Shown: piece by piece, positions 1 to 8,853 of the stretch
Position numbering within the stretch: position 1 is the stretch's first letter
Layout of the letters: each line of letters begins with the position of its first letter
Origin: Pseudomonadota bacterium
Lineage (GTDB): Bacteria > Myxococcota_A > UBA9042 > GCA-2863065
Reading direction: 5' to 3'
Assembly (NCBI GenBank): GCA_005776585.1
Contig: SXOX01000155.1
Location: forward strand, 1-37,133
DNA length: 37,133 nucleotides
Made by a program: the position numbers and the translations under genes
The notes under the pieces: model-generated
Told to the model about the DNA's origin: nothing
What the model saw: only the letters and a program-made list of their open reading frames with translations
The model's database searches: none

Positions 1-1
1 G

Positions 2-1141
2 ACGGAGCCCGCACCGGCGCGGTCCGCGGCGCCGCAGCCGTCGCAGCGCGCGCCCGAGCCCGCCGCGGACGAGTGGGGCGCGCCCGTCGCCGATGACGAC
101 TGGGGCGAGCCGGCTCCCAAGGACGACTGGGCCGCCAAGGCCAAGCCCGCAGGCAAGGCGGCGGCCTGGCCCGTCGAGGATGATCCACCAGAGGCCGCCG
201 GCGACGACGGCATGGTGGCGGTCAACGAGGACCAGTCCTGGGATGAACCGGCGCCGAAGCCCGGCAAGGGCAAGGGCAAGCCCGCCAAGGAGACGCCGAA
301 GCGCGCCGCCGCGACCGGCCCGAAGTCGGAGGCGCCTCCGGCCGAGGACGTCCCCTTCAGCGCGGCAGGGAAGCTCATCCCGCAGGCGATTCAAGCCGCG
401 CTGGCCCTGAGCAAGAACTGGAAGGCCGGCGCCGCGGTGGGCTGGACGGAGATCCAGGCGGCGCTGTCGGGCGCTTGGGGCCTGCTCGAGCCGAACCTCA
501 TCACGGCGGCGATGCCGATCGGCGCCGTGGCGCTCACGACGGCCGTGCTGACCTTGCTCATGTTCTGGATCTCGAGCCTGGCGGGCATCTTCAGCCTCGT
601 CATCCCGCTCGTCTCGCTCCTCGGGATCCTGGCTCACTCGGTCACGTCGCTGCATCTGCTCGGCGCCAAGGTCGGCGTGGACATCCCGCTCGATCAGGCG
701 GTCAAGAAGGTCCTCGGGGATCTCGTACCCTTGCTCGTCTCATTCCTGCTGGCGGGACTCGTGTCCCTCGTCGGCTTCATCTGCATCATCGTGCCCGGCG
801 TCGCGCTGAGCGCGTTCATGTTCCCGGCGTACTGGGCCGAGGGTCGGCGCAACCTGGCGTTGAATGCGCGCAGCCTCGACCTCTTCGAAAAGGACGGCAA
901 GCGCATCCTGCTGGTCGGCATCACGATCGGCGCCGTCAACGTGGTCCTCAACGTCATCGTCGGCCAGGTGCTCGGCTTCATCCCGTTCGTCGGCTTCTAC
1001 CTGAGCGTGCTCGTCGGCGCCGCCGTCACCGCGCTCTTTGGCGCCTTCGGCCAGGCGTTGATGCTGTGGATGTACTTCGACATCCGCACGACCCACGAGT
1101 CGGGTGACGCCGAGGCCGAGTCCCGCGCGCAGCTCGAGTAG
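2..1141 (+). CDS. Polytopic membrane protein with Ala/Pro/Lys-rich N-terminal region (5' end outside window)
   Basis: The frame is open from base 2 with no stop, so the first ATG inside the window (212) is probably internal and the gene starts upstream. The visible N-terminal ~115 residues are low complexity and contain spaced Trp/Asp motifs such as DDWGEPAPKDDW and DQSWDEPAPK, a soluble tail. From about base 480 the protein has several hydrophobic segments, typical of membrane proteins of the YciC/GlpQ-membrane-domain kind (IPGVALSAF followed by a short AEGRRNLALNARSL stretch). It ends TAG at 1141, 26 nt before the next gene. I do not recognise a specific function. The family resemblance is weak. 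Confidence 0.75.
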   Translation, partial: TEPAPARSAAPQPSQRAPEPAADEWGAPVADDDWGEPAPKDDWAAKAKPAGKAAAWPVEDDPPEAAGDDGMVAVNEDQSWDEPAPKPGKGKGKPAKETPKRAAATGPKSEAPPAEDVPFSAAGKLIPQAIQAALALSKNWKAGAAVGWTEIQAALSGAWGLLEPNLITAAMPIGAVALTTAVLTLLMFWISSLAGIFSLVIPLVSLLGILAHSVTSLHLLGAKVGVDIPLDQAVKKVLGDLVPLLVSFLLAGLVSLVGFICIIVPGVALSAFMFPAYWAEGRRNLALNARSLDLFEKDGKRILLVGITIGAVNVVLNVIVGQVLGFIPFVGFYLSVLVGAAVTALFGAFGQALMLWMYFDIRTTHESGDAEAESRAQLE

Positions 1142-1167
1142 CCATCCCTGCCCCGACACCGCCACGC

Positions 1168-3408
1168 ATGACCTCCCTCCGCGCTCGCGCCGCCGCGTCG
1201 CTGCCCGACCTTGGCGTCGCGGCCGTGCTGTTCTCGGGCACGCTCGCGGTTCTGTTGGCCACGACGGACGTGGGCTTCCCACGCGATGAAGGCTTCTACT
1301 TCCGCCACGCGGCGGACTATCAGGACTGGTTTTGGGCCGTCTCGCACGCTGAACCCAAGGACAAGCCGTTCGGGCGAGAGGCGGTGACGCGCGCCTGGCA
1401 GGCCAACGCGGAGCATCCGCCGCTGGCCAAGGTCCTGTTCGGCGCCTCCTGGCGGGCGTTCGGGACCAAGCTGCGCGCCGTGTCGCACGTCGAGGCACCA
1501 CGCAAGGGCGACGACGAGGCCCTGCACGCCTGGGTCGACGGCGTCCATGACACGGAAGGCTTCGCCAAGGACGCCGAGGTTCTGCTGCTGCGTCCGCCGC
1601 CCATCGGCTCGGGCGGGGTCATCGAGAGCGCGATCGCGCCTCGGGTCCTGGCCCGCGGCGTCGTCGTGGAGACCTCGGGGTTGCGCGCCAAGGTCCGCAT
1701 CACCGCGGACGTGGGCGAAGGGCCTGCGCTATCGCCTACGACGTTTAGCGAGCTCTGCCGGCCCAAGCCCGACGAGTCCGGGGTCCCCGTCGTCGGCGCC
1801 GGCTGTCAGGCCGTGAGCGCCGTCGCGCGACCGCTCGCCGAGACGACCGCCTTCCGCCTGCCGACCATGGCGCTCGGCGCGCTGCTCATCGCGACGGTCT
1901 ACCTGTTTGGCGTCGGCGTCTTCGGCCGTACGCTGCAGGGCCGCGCCTCAGCGCTCTTTGCCGCGCTCGCCCTGTTCTTCATGCCGCGTGGCTTCCTGCA
2001 CATGCACTTCGCGGCGTTCGACGTGCCCGTGACGGCTCTGATGTTCGCGGTCGTCGCCGCGTTCTGGCGCTCGCTGCGTTCCCGTGGCTGGGCCGTGGCG
2101 ACCGGCGTGCTGTGGGGCCTTGCGGTCCTGACCAAGCACAACGCGCTGTTTCTCCCCGTCGTGCTGGTCGCCTGGTGGCTGTCGGGCACCCGAATCGTGC
2201 TCGGCCCGAACGCGCGGCCGCTTCCCGGGTGGCGCGCGTGGGTCGTTGGCCTCAGTGGCGCGCTCGTGCTGCTCGTCTGCTGGCGGGCGCTCGGCGGTAA
2301 GGGCTTGGCCCTGGGCCTCTGCGCGGTGCTGATGGGCCTCACCGCCCTCGATCGCCGCATCGCGCTGCCGCCCATGCCGCTCGCGTTCCTGACCATGCCC
2401 GCCATCGGCCTGCCCATGCTCGTGCTGCTCTGGCCACGCCTCTGGTATGACGGCTGGGAGAACTTCACCTGGTACCTGTCATTTCATCTCAAGCACGAGC
2501 ACTACATGCAGGTCTACTTCGGCGACGTGCTGGCCTATCCGCCGTTTCCGTCGAGCTACCCGTTCGTGCTGACGCTGCTCACCGTACCACTCGTGACGCT
2601 GGGCCTCATCGGGCTCGGCGCCGCGCTGCGGCTGTGGCCCTGGCTGCGCTCGTGGCGCCTGACCGGCGGCGCGCCCGGCCCACGCGATCCGTTCACGGTC
2701 GGGGCCTTGCTCGGCTGGCATGGCCTGTACCCCATCGCGCTCATCGCCATCCCCAGCACGCCCATCTTCGGCGGCATCAAGCACTGGCTCCCCGCGATGC
2801 CGTTCCTGTGCCTGTTGGCCGGAGACGCCTTCGGCAAGGGGCTCGTCGCGCTCATCGGTCTGGCCCGGCCGATCGCCGAGCGGGCTCTGGCGCGCGTTGC
2901 GGTCACGGCCACGCTGCTCTTCGTCACGCTCGCACCGAGTGCCCGCGCCACGCTGCTCGCACACCCGAACGGCGAGGCCTACTGGAACGAGCTGATCGGC
3001 GGCCTGCCGGGCGCCGCGAACGCCGGAATGCAGCGCCAGTTCTGGGGCTACGCGACGGGCCTCGGGCTGGCCTGGCTCAACGCCCGCGTCCCAGCGGACG
3101 GCAGCGTCTACTTCCACAAGAGCCCGTGGGGCTGCTGGGACCTCTATCGCAAGGAGGGCCTGCTACGGTGGGACATTCGCCACGCGGCGGACCTGTTCGA
3201 CGTCGGCTCCCTGCCCGCGGACCTCGCGCGCACGGACTACGCGGTCTTTCATCATCAGAAGGACCACGACGACTACGAGGTGGGGATCTGGGAGGCCTAC
3301 GGCACCGACGCCCCCGCGGCGCAGTTCACCCAGGATGGCGTGCCCATCCTGTCCATCTACGAGAACCCGAAGCGCAAGGCCGAGCGGGAGTCACGACAGC
3401 GGCAGTAG
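1168..3408 (+). CDS. GT-C glycosyltransferase, PMT/ArnT-like (family 39 type), integral membrane
   Basis: A 746-residue polytopic protein. After the first membrane segment (about residues 16-34) comes an Asp-Glu pair (D40-E41, in FPRDEGFYF), the position of the catalytic acid in GT-C enzymes. A HPPL motif follows (residues 83-86, in EHPPLAKVLFG), as is usual in PMT_2/ArnT families. Many hydrophobic helices follow to about residue 600, then a ~130-residue soluble tail. Such enzymes transfer sugars from polyprenyl-phosphate donors on the outer face of the inner membrane; the acceptor (lipid or protein) cannot be told. No clear Shine-Dalgarno precedes the ATG at 1168. Its 3' end overlaps the convergent ATPase gene by 18 nt. 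Confidence 0.85.
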   Translation: MTSLRARAAASLPDLGVAAVLFSGTLAVLLATTDVGFPRDEGFYFRHAADYQDWFWAVSHAEPKDKPFGREAVTRAWQANAEHPPLAKVLFGASWRAFGTKLRAVSHVEAPRKGDDEALHAWVDGVHDTEGFAKDAEVLLLRPPPIGSGGVIESAIAPRVLARGVVVETSGLRAKVRITADVGEGPALSPTTFSELCRPKPDESGVPVVGAGCQAVSAVARPLAETTAFRLPTMALGALLIATVYLFGVGVFGRTLQGRASALFAALALFFMPRGFLHMHFAAFDVPVTALMFAVVAAFWRSLRSRGWAVATGVLWGLAVLTKHNALFLPVVLVAWWLSGTRIVLGPNARPLPGWRAWVVGLSGALVLLVCWRALGGKGLALGLCAVLMGLTALDRRIALPPMPLAFLTMPAIGLPMLVLLWPRLWYDGWENFTWYLSFHLKHEHYMQVYFGDVLAYPPFPSSYPFVLTLLTVPLVTLGLIGLGAALRLWPWLRSWRLTGGAPGPRDPFTVGALLGWHGLYPIALIAIPSTPIFGGIKHWLPAMPFLCLLAGDAFGKGLVALIGLARPIAERALARVAVTATLLFVTLAPSARATLLAHPNGEAYWNELIGGLPGAANAGMQRQFWGYATGLGLAWLNARVPADGSVYFHKSPWGCWDLYRKEGLLRWDIRHAADLFDVGSLPADLARTDYAVFHHQKDHDDYEVGIWEAYGTDAPAAQFTQDGVPILSIYENPKRKAERESRQRQ

Positions 3409-4656
3409 GAGCTCGGGCTCCCACAAGCTGCGAATCGGAACGGCATACAGGCCCTCCCCGAAGCTCGCGGTGGTCTCGCCGTCGTACAACACGACGCCCG
3501 CCGTGAAGCGCTCTGCGCTCGCCTCGCGCAGCTTGCGGAGGCCACGAAAATCCGACGCCGTGACCGTTGACCCGGACTTGACCTCGACACCCGCCACGCT
3601 CTGGGTTCCCCGCTCCAAGACGATGTCGACCTCGACGCCATCCTTGTCCCGAAAATGACAAAACGTGACCTCTTCGTCGGTCCAGCTCGCGTGGCGGCGA
3701 AGCTCTTGGTAGACAAAGGTCTCGACGAGCGACCCGAGGACGACGCGGTCGCGGTTCAGTGCTTCACCGTCCAGCCCGAGCAGCGCACACGCGACACCGG
3801 TATCTCCAACGTGGAGCTTCGGCGTCTTGATCAATCGGCTGAGTCGGTTCGTGTGCCACGGCGGCAGCTCGTCCAGCAGGAAGACGCGCTCCAACAAGGT
3901 GACATAGTCGCGAATCGTCGCCCGGCTCAAATGAAACGGACCCGCGAGGTCACTGACATTGAGAAGCCTAGCCGTCTGACCCGCAGCCAGGGCCAAAAGA
4001 CGCGGAAGGACGTCGAGTGAGGCGATTCGGGAGAACTGACGGACATCGCGCTGCACCAGCGCATCGATGTAGTTGCGATACCACAGCATGCGGCGGCGGG
4101 CGGTGGCACGGGCGAGGGCCGCAGGATAGCCCCCGGCAGCGACGCGCTCGGCCAGCGCCAACCCGAGGCGCTCGGTGCGGCGGCTCGGAAACGACACCGC
4201 GAACAGGCACTCCAGAAACCGGGGCACGCGACCGGAGAGCTCGCACTGCGCCAGCGGAGAGAGCCGCAGGATCTCCATTCTTCCCGCGAGCGAATCGGCG
4301 AGCGTGGGGACCAGCATGACATTCGCGGACCCCGTCAGGAGAAAGCGCCCGGGAGACCGATGACGATCCACGGCCAGCTTGAGCGACGTAAACAAGCCCG
4401 GAGCGCGTTGGACCTCGTCGAGGATCGTCCGCGCGGGGAGCTCGGCGACGAAGCCCACGGGGTCCACCTCCGCGGCGGCGAGCGTAACGACGTCGTCGAA
4501 GCTGAAATAGGTGTAGCCGCGCGCCTCGCCAAGCGCGCGGGCAAGCGTCGTCTTGCCGCACTGGCGTGGCCCATGGATCAGAACGATTGGAGAGTCAGCA
4601 AGGGCCTCTTCGAGCAGAGGCATGGCGAACCTGGGATGCAGCGGAGCGTCCGACAC
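3391..4656 (-). CDS. AAA+ ATPase with C-terminal DUF4143 domain
   Basis: From the GTG at 4656 the protein is 421 residues. It has a Walker A GPRQCGKTT (about 29-37), a Walker B-like TILDEVQ (D80-E81), a sensor-like LLTGSAN (about 107-112) and the family signature SLAGRMEILRLSPL. The C-terminal half is DUF4143-like, with a GVEVDI and a GVEVKSG segment recalling a degenerate restriction-endonuclease fold. The GTG is preferred because family members begin with an xHPRF...LLEEAL segment. ATG 4623 (388 residues, AGG upstream) is an alternative. A TTG at 4734 would place the start inside a tandem repeat and is unlikely. The family is a widespread orphan often found in accessory DNA; its role is unknown. 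Confidence 0.85.
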   Translation of the reverse strand: MSDAPLHPRFAMPLLEEALADSPIVLIHGPRQCGKTTLARALGEARGYTYFSFDDVVTLAAAEVDPVGFVAELPARTILDEVQRAPGLFTSLKLAVDRHRSPGRFLLTGSANVMLVPTLADSLAGRMEILRLSPLAQCELSGRVPRFLECLFAVSFPSRRTERLGLALAERVAAGGYPAALARATARRRMLWYRNYIDALVQRDVRQFSRIASLDVLPRLLALAAGQTARLLNVSDLAGPFHLSRATIRDYVTLLERVFLLDELPPWHTNRLSRLIKTPKLHVGDTGVACALLGLDGEALNRDRVVLGSLVETFVYQELRRHASWTDEEVTFCHFRDKDGVEVDIVLERGTQSVAGVEVKSGSTVTASDFRGLRKLREASAERFTAGVVLYDGETTASFGEGLYAVPIRSLWEPELLLPLS

Positions 4657-4703
4657 AGCGGCGGATCGTAGGACAGATCTTCGGCTAATTGCAAGTTTTG
4701 ATA

Positions 4704-4770
4704 GCGGCCAAGTGTCAGAGTCAGGGGCGGCCAAGTGTCAGGCTCAGGAGCGGCCAAATGTCACCTGGCC
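4704..4770. repeat. Three tandem copies of a 23-bp unit (GCGGCCAAGTGTCA core)
   Basis: Units start at 4704, 4727 and 4750, an exact 23-nt period. The core GCGGCCAAGTGTCA is identical in the first two copies and reads GCGGCCAAATGTCA in the third, which then diverges. The array lies between the 3' end of the glutathione transferase gene (stop at 4789) and the start of the ATPase gene. Multiple short terminal repeats next to a TGTCA-type end are characteristic of IS21-family insertion sequences, so this may be a relic transposon end. No transposase reading frame is nearby. Confidence 0.7.
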
Positions 4771-4788
4771 GATGTAGTCAAAAATGGC

Positions 4789-5427
4789 TCAGCTAGCGCC
4801 GAACATCCGCTCCAGTACCGGCTTGGCCTCCGCCATCACCTTCTGGTAGCTGGGCCGAGAGAGCAGCCGGTCGGCGTAGGCGCTCACGTTGGGGTACTGG
4901 GCGTAGGGATAGGCGCGCTTGAGGTAGAACAGACAGGGCGCTGCGGCGCAGTCGGCCATCGTGAACTCGTCGCCCATTGCGAAGGTCTTGGTGGCGTAGC
5001 TCTTGTCCATGAGCGCGTACATGGTGTCCAAGGTCTCCTTGGCCTTACGCACGCCGCGCGGGTTCTTGTCCTCCGGCTTGCGCGAGGGCTCAAAGAGCAG
5101 CGTGGTCATCGTGTCGTTGAGGTACAGATCCGACAGGCGGTCGAAGAAGCGCGTCTGGCGCGCCCGATCCGGATCGGCCGGGATGAGCCTCGGTCCATCG
5201 AAGTGCGTGTCGAGGTACTCGATGATGATGGACGACTCCGGGATCATCCAGCCATCGTCGAGGACGAGCAGCGGCACCTTGCCGAGCGGCGCGATCTTGC
5301 GGTAGGCCGCGTTGGCCTCCGGGTTCATCAGATCGACGACGTTGGGCTCGAACGAGACGCCCTTCTCGTAGAAGGCCATGAGCGTCTTCTGCGAATAGGA
5401 AGAGACCGGGTTGTAGTAGAGCTTCAT
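4789..5427 (-). CDS. Glutathione S-transferase family protein
   Basis: A 212-residue protein starting at ATG 5427, chosen because GGAGGA lies five bases upstream and the protein then begins directly with the thioredoxin-fold strand (MKLYYNPVSSYSQK). The N-terminal domain has a Ser pair at residues 9-10 at the usual catalytic position, KVPLLV (cis-Pro loop) and ESSIIIEYLD (glutathione gamma-Glu binding Glu-Ser). An all-helical C-terminal domain follows. It probably conjugates or isomerises electrophiles with glutathione in the cytosol; the substrate is unknown. It stands alone, with 72 nt to the next minus-strand stop. Confidence 0.9.
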   Translation of the reverse strand: MKLYYNPVSSYSQKTLMAFYEKGVSFEPNVVDLMNPEANAAYRKIAPLGKVPLLVLDDGWMIPESSIIIEYLDTHFDGPRLIPADPDRARQTRFFDRLSDLYLNDTMTTLLFEPSRKPEDKNPRGVRKAKETLDTMYALMDKSYATKTFAMGDEFTMADCAAAPCLFYLKRAYPYAQYPNVSAYADRLLSRPSYQKVMAEAKPVLERMFGAS

Positions 5428-5499
5428 TGCATCCTCCAGACAGGGTGATGCGCTGGCTCTAGCACTCGACCGCGGCCCCGGCAAGGGCAAGGCCTACGC

Positions 5500-7497
5500 C
5501 TACGGCGCGGTGGCGGGAGCGCGCTCCTGCTGCAGGCGCTGCTCGAGGTCCGAGCGCTTCTTCCAGAGCTTCTCGCGCTCCTTGCGGTCGCGCTCCTGGG
5601 CGCTCGTCGCGGCGATCCACGCGTCTCCGACGAGCTTGACGGCCACATCGAGGCGCTTGGCCCCAACGAACAGCCCGATCGCGCCCGTGTAGCCCTTCGG
5701 GTCACGGCGGAGCGCGCCCGCGAGCGGACCAAGCGCCTGCGCGATGGTGGTCATCGTCTTGGTGGCGCGCTTGTCCTGCTCGCGCTCGAGCTTGGCCTCT
5801 TGGTCGTCGATGGCGGCTAGCTGGTCGCGAATCGCCTGCTCCTGCGGTGTGGGAGGAGGGCGACTGGGGCTGGCTTTCTCAGCGGCCCACGTGCGGTTTC
5901 TGAGAAAGAGCGTCGCGCCAACGGCGACGAAGTCGATCAGCCCGAGAGCGACCGGCTCCGCGGCACGCAGCAGGGCCAGCAGCTCCGGGTGATCGACGCG
6001 CTTGAGCATCGCGCCGACGCCGCCGCTGGCGAGGCTCCCCTGCAAGGCCGGCTGGTTGCCCATGGTCAGGCTGTCGGCGCCAAACGCGGCACGCAGCTCC
6101 ATCGGGGTGCCGGGAAACAGGATATAGCCGCCCGTCGCGCTGTCCCGCTCGATCATGAACCCGAGCGGTCCGCCTTGAATCAGCCGATCGAACAGCTCGC
6201 GCACACCCGCCATGTCTCGAAACGTGGCGTAGCCGGCGCCCGTCACGCGTTCTCCTCCGGAGTCATCCGAGGGAGGCGCCCAACTCAGCGCGAGACCCGC
6301 CTTGCCGCCGAGCCACTCGGTCACGACGCGCTTGAAGTCGAGCCCGACGGGCCCACCGGCCTGATCGAGCTGACGCTGCCAGCGCTTCTTGCCAAAGGTG
6401 GCGTTGCCGAAGTCGTCGATGAGCTCCCAGGTCGTCGCCGGGTCGAAGCCCGCCTCGACGTAGACCGACGGCATGGCGTCCAGCGCGTTGAGGAGGCGCC
6501 CCGTGGGCCCGAGCGAGGCCAACAGCCGCCCCAGCGGGGAGGTGGCGGGCGCCGGAGCGTGCCCAACAAGCTGTAGCGAGCGCGGCCCGAGCGCGAGTCC
6601 GAAGGCGAGCCACGGGGTGGGCGCAAGCCACTTGTCGAACCACGCGCGGGCGCCTTGCCGGCGGTCCTGACGCTGCTGGCGCCACTCGGCCTCACGTCGC
6701 GCTTGTTGCTCGAGCCGCGCGATCTCGTCAGCCGGCGCGTTGCGCTCCCTGGCTCGCGCGAGCTCCTTCTCCGACCACCCGGGCGGCTCGACCGGCTCCT
6801 CCGACGACAAACCCGCGAGGCGCCGCACCCCATGGGCGACGTCGATGACGAAGGCTCCGGAGAGACCCGAGCCGAGCCCCGCGATGGCGTCGCTCACCTC
6901 GGCGTTGCTCGAGACGGACTCCGCCTCAGGCAGTCGCGCGATGCGCTCGGCGAACGCCAGCATGCCGTTACGACCGCCGCGATCCTGAATGGCGATGACG
7001 GCGGTCTTGCCCTGGACCACGATGCAGAAGTCGTCCTCGCGGCTCGGGATGAGCAGAACGGCGTCCCCGACCTCGCGGCGCTCGACGGTGCGCTTGGAGC
7101 CCGCGCTCAGGCGCTCGAAGGCCGCCTCGAAGCGTCTGACGTCGCTGAGGCCGAACACGATGACGGCCTGCTCCTTCTTCTCGTCGACCAGTGCAAAGCC
7201 CGCCGGGGCGTTCTTGTCGATGCCGAGCTTGCTCCACGCCGCCAGGTCGAACGGGTCGGCACCGAGGAGCTTGACGGCCTTTGGCCGGGTGTCCGCGAGG
7301 AGCTTGCCGGAGGCCTTGATGACCGCTGGGACGCCGAGCCGCGTGAGCAGCTCACCGGGGTCATCGATGGCACCCACGATGAGCGCGCCCTTGGGCACGT
7401 GACGCGCGACGCTGGGCGCAAGGCGGGGCGTGCCCGCGAGCGCCGTCGACGCGGCTGAGAGCGCGGAGAGCAAGACCAGGAGCGAGAGTCGACGCAA
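5500..7497 (-). CDS. Secreted/periplasmic protein of unknown function with charged coiled-coil C-terminus
   Basis: A 665-residue protein from a TTG at 7497 preceded by GAGG at about 6 nt; a GTG at 7509 is an alternative and adds four residues. The N-terminus is a signal peptide (RRLSLLVLLSALSAAST...ALA). The body alternates strand-like and helical segments (for example GALIVGAIDDPGELL and AVIAIQDRGG) and includes short Arg/Glu-rich helices. The last ~120 residues contain two charged heptad-like helices (EQAIRDQLAAIDDQEAKLE and the C-terminal KEREKLWKKRSDLEQRL). I do not recognise the family. The open frame continues upstream to 8673, but that part is antisense to a well-supported lipoprotein gene. 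It is transcribed divergently from that lipoprotein, with 177 nt between them. Confidence 0.75.
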   Translation of the reverse strand: MRRLSLLVLLSALSAASTALAGTPRLAPSVARHVPKGALIVGAIDDPGELLTRLGVPAVIKASGKLLADTRPKAVKLLGADPFDLAAWSKLGIDKNAPAGFALVDEKKEQAVIVFGLSDVRRFEAAFERLSAGSKRTVERREVGDAVLLIPSREDDFCIVVQGKTAVIAIQDRGGRNGMLAFAERIARLPEAESVSSNAEVSDAIAGLGSGLSGAFVIDVAHGVRRLAGLSSEEPVEPPGWSEKELARARERNAPADEIARLEQQARREAEWRQQRQDRRQGARAWFDKWLAPTPWLAFGLALGPRSLQLVGHAPAPATSPLGRLLASLGPTGRLLNALDAMPSVYVEAGFDPATTWELIDDFGNATFGKKRWQRQLDQAGGPVGLDFKRVVTEWLGGKAGLALSWAPPSDDSGGERVTGAGYATFRDMAGVRELFDRLIQGGPLGFMIERDSATGGYILFPGTPMELRAAFGADSLTMGNQPALQGSLASGGVGAMLKRVDHPELLALLRAAEPVALGLIDFVAVGATLFLRNRTWAAEKASPSRPPPTPQEQAIRDQLAAIDDQEAKLEREQDKRATKTMTTIAQALGPLAGALRRDPKGYTGAIGLFVGAKRLDVAVKLVGDAWIAATSAQERDRKEREKLWKKRSDLEQRLQQERAPATAP

Positions 7498-7674
7498 GAC
7501 GCACCTCACGAGAGGAAAGGGAGCACGCGCCCTCGTCAGCGCGCAGCTCGCGTGTTGGGGCCCGAGTCTAACGCACCGGTCACCGCTTGTCGTTCGCGCG
7601 CGTGACAGCGTGGCAAATTGCGTTGCGCGTCGCGCCCGGCGCGCGTACCCTCTGGCCCCGGGGAAGGTGCTGCA

Positions 7675-8535
7675 ATGCGATTCAGCTGGACGATGACGAG
7701 GCCGCTCTGGGCCGCGGTGGTGCTTGGTGTGCTGGGCTGCGGCGGCGACGAGGTCACTCCGGCGGGCAGCGACGCGGGCCCTGGCTTCGCCTTCACCGTG
7801 CCGGACGGCAAGACCGGGGACACGCCCTCGCTGGCGTTCCCCGAGACCGGCGGCACCATCGACTCGGGTGCGCCGACGGACCCGGGCGGTGCGGAGGATC
7901 CGGGTGCGCCGACGGACCCGGGCACGACGCCGAGCGACACGGGCCCGGCCGACACGGGCCCCGCCGCCGATCTCGGCTGCAAGGCCAAGTGCGCCGGCAA
8001 GGCCTGCGGCCCGGACGGGTGTGGCGGCCAGTGTGGCACGTGCCCCGACAAGCAGGTGTGCACCGCCGGCCAGTGCGGGGCCGACCCGACGCTTGGCTGT
8101 GAGGGCCTCGACCTGCCGGAGAACTGGAAGGGCGAGTTCGAGGGCAAGGTCACGTTCCAGATCATCGGCCTCATCCCGCTCGACGCCAAGACGCACGGCG
8201 ACCTGGAGTTCAGCATCAAGTGCTTCAACACGAAGCTCATCGTGAGCGGCAAGATGACCGGGCAGGCCAGCGACAACCCCTTCGAGCTCGACATGTCGGG
8301 TAGCTACGACCCGAAGCAGAAGAAGATCAGCATCACGCTCAAGAACGGCCATGTGCTGCTGTGGGGCGGCGTGCTCGAATACTGGTTCGACGGCACGGCC
8401 GACTCGACGCTCCAGGCCGACAAGTCCTTCAAGGGACCGTGGACCATCAAGTCCTACGACATGAAGGTCATCGGCATGGGCGGCAACGCCGCGCCGCTCA
8501 CGGGCAGCGGCACGTGGTCGGCGGCAGGCAAGTAG
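7675..8535 (+). CDS. Lipoprotein with Pro/Gly/Asp linker, Cys-rich knot and C-terminal beta domain
   Basis: A 286-residue protein from ATG 7675, with GGGAAGG upstream. The signal peptide ends in lipobox VLGC, so it should be a lipid-anchored envelope protein. Residues ~25-100 are a low-complexity linker rich in TDPG/DTGPAD. It is followed by a compact cysteine motif (CGPDGCGGQCGTC within a seven-plus-Cys segment) seen repeatedly in myxobacterial surface proteins. The last ~145 residues look like an all-beta domain with many Lys/Asp/Gly turns (HGDLEFSIKCFNTKLIVSGK). Binding partner and function are unknown. A 42-nt gap separates it from the microcompartment genes, so co-transcription is possible but not obvious. 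Confidence 0.85.
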   Translation: MRFSWTMTRPLWAAVVLGVLGCGGDEVTPAGSDAGPGFAFTVPDGKTGDTPSLAFPETGGTIDSGAPTDPGGAEDPGAPTDPGTTPSDTGPADTGPAADLGCKAKCAGKACGPDGCGGQCGTCPDKQVCTAGQCGADPTLGCEGLDLPENWKGEFEGKVTFQIIGLIPLDAKTHGDLEFSIKCFNTKLIVSGKMTGQASDNPFELDMSGSYDPKQKKISITLKNGHVLLWGGVLEYWFDGTADSTLQADKSFKGPWTIKSYDMKVIGMGGNAAPLTGSGTWSAAGK

Positions 8536-8543
8536 GCCATTGA

Positions 8544-8560
8544 CACCGCCGGAAGCGGTG
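8544..8560. repeat. Short hairpin (CACCGC-5-GCGGTG) between lipoprotein and microcompartment genes
   Basis: A perfect 6-bp inverted repeat with a CGGAA loop lies 8 nt after the lipoprotein stop codon. There is no following T-run, so it is at best a weak or Rho-aided terminator or an mRNA end-stabilising stem before the next gene. Confidence 0.4.
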
Positions 8561-8577
8561 GCGACACTCGCGGCCGC

Positions 8578-8853
8578 ATGAACCTCGCTCGCGTCATCGG
8601 AACGGTCGTCGCCACACAAAAATCCGAGGGCCTCGAGGGCCGTCGGCTCATGGTCGTGCAGCTCTTGGATCACGCGCTGAGGCCCGTCGGCCGCCCGCAG
8701 ATCGCCGCAGACGCAGTGCAGTCAGGGCCGGGCGAGCTGGTGCACACGGTGCAGTCGCGCGAGGCGGCGCTCGCGTTCGAGCCATCGTTCGTTCCAGTGG
8801 ACCTGGCCATCGTCGGCATCGTCGATCAGGTGGCGCACGAGGAGCCGGCGTGA
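8578..8853 (+). CDS. Bacterial microcompartment vertex protein, EutN/CcmL (BMC-P) family
   Basis: A 91-residue protein matching the BMC-P fold along its whole length: N-terminal RVIGTVVATQK, the LMVVQLLD strand, an ADAVQSGPGELV loop and the terminal VPVDLAIVGIVD strand. BMC-P proteins form pentamers that cap the vertices of polyhedral protein shells. It is the first gene of a four-gene set in which every junction is a 4-nt overlap. No hexameric shell protein gene is in the window, so the rest of the shell must be encoded elsewhere or be absent. The start ATG has no strong Shine-Dalgarno. Confidence 0.9.
   Translation: MNLARVIGTVVATQKSEGLEGRRLMVVQLLDHALRPVGRPQIAADAVQSGPGELVHTVQSREAALAFEPSFVPVDLAIVGIVDQVAHEEPA

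Noticed and set aside
4657..4734. TTG start at 4734 for the ATPase
   Set aside because: It would put the first codons inside the tandem repeat, with no ribosome site and no family similarity.
7611..7628. Possible sigma-54 site TGGCAAATTGCGTTGC upstream of the 7675 lipoprotein
   Set aside because: The GG-to-GC spacing is one base too long and the middle bases do not fit; this spacing is strict for RpoN.
7510..8673. Minus-strand open frame extending the 5500-7497 protein to 1057 codons
   Set aside because: It is antisense to the lipoprotein gene at 7675-8535, has Arg/Ala/Gly-rich composition without domains, and a signal peptide begins internally at 7497.
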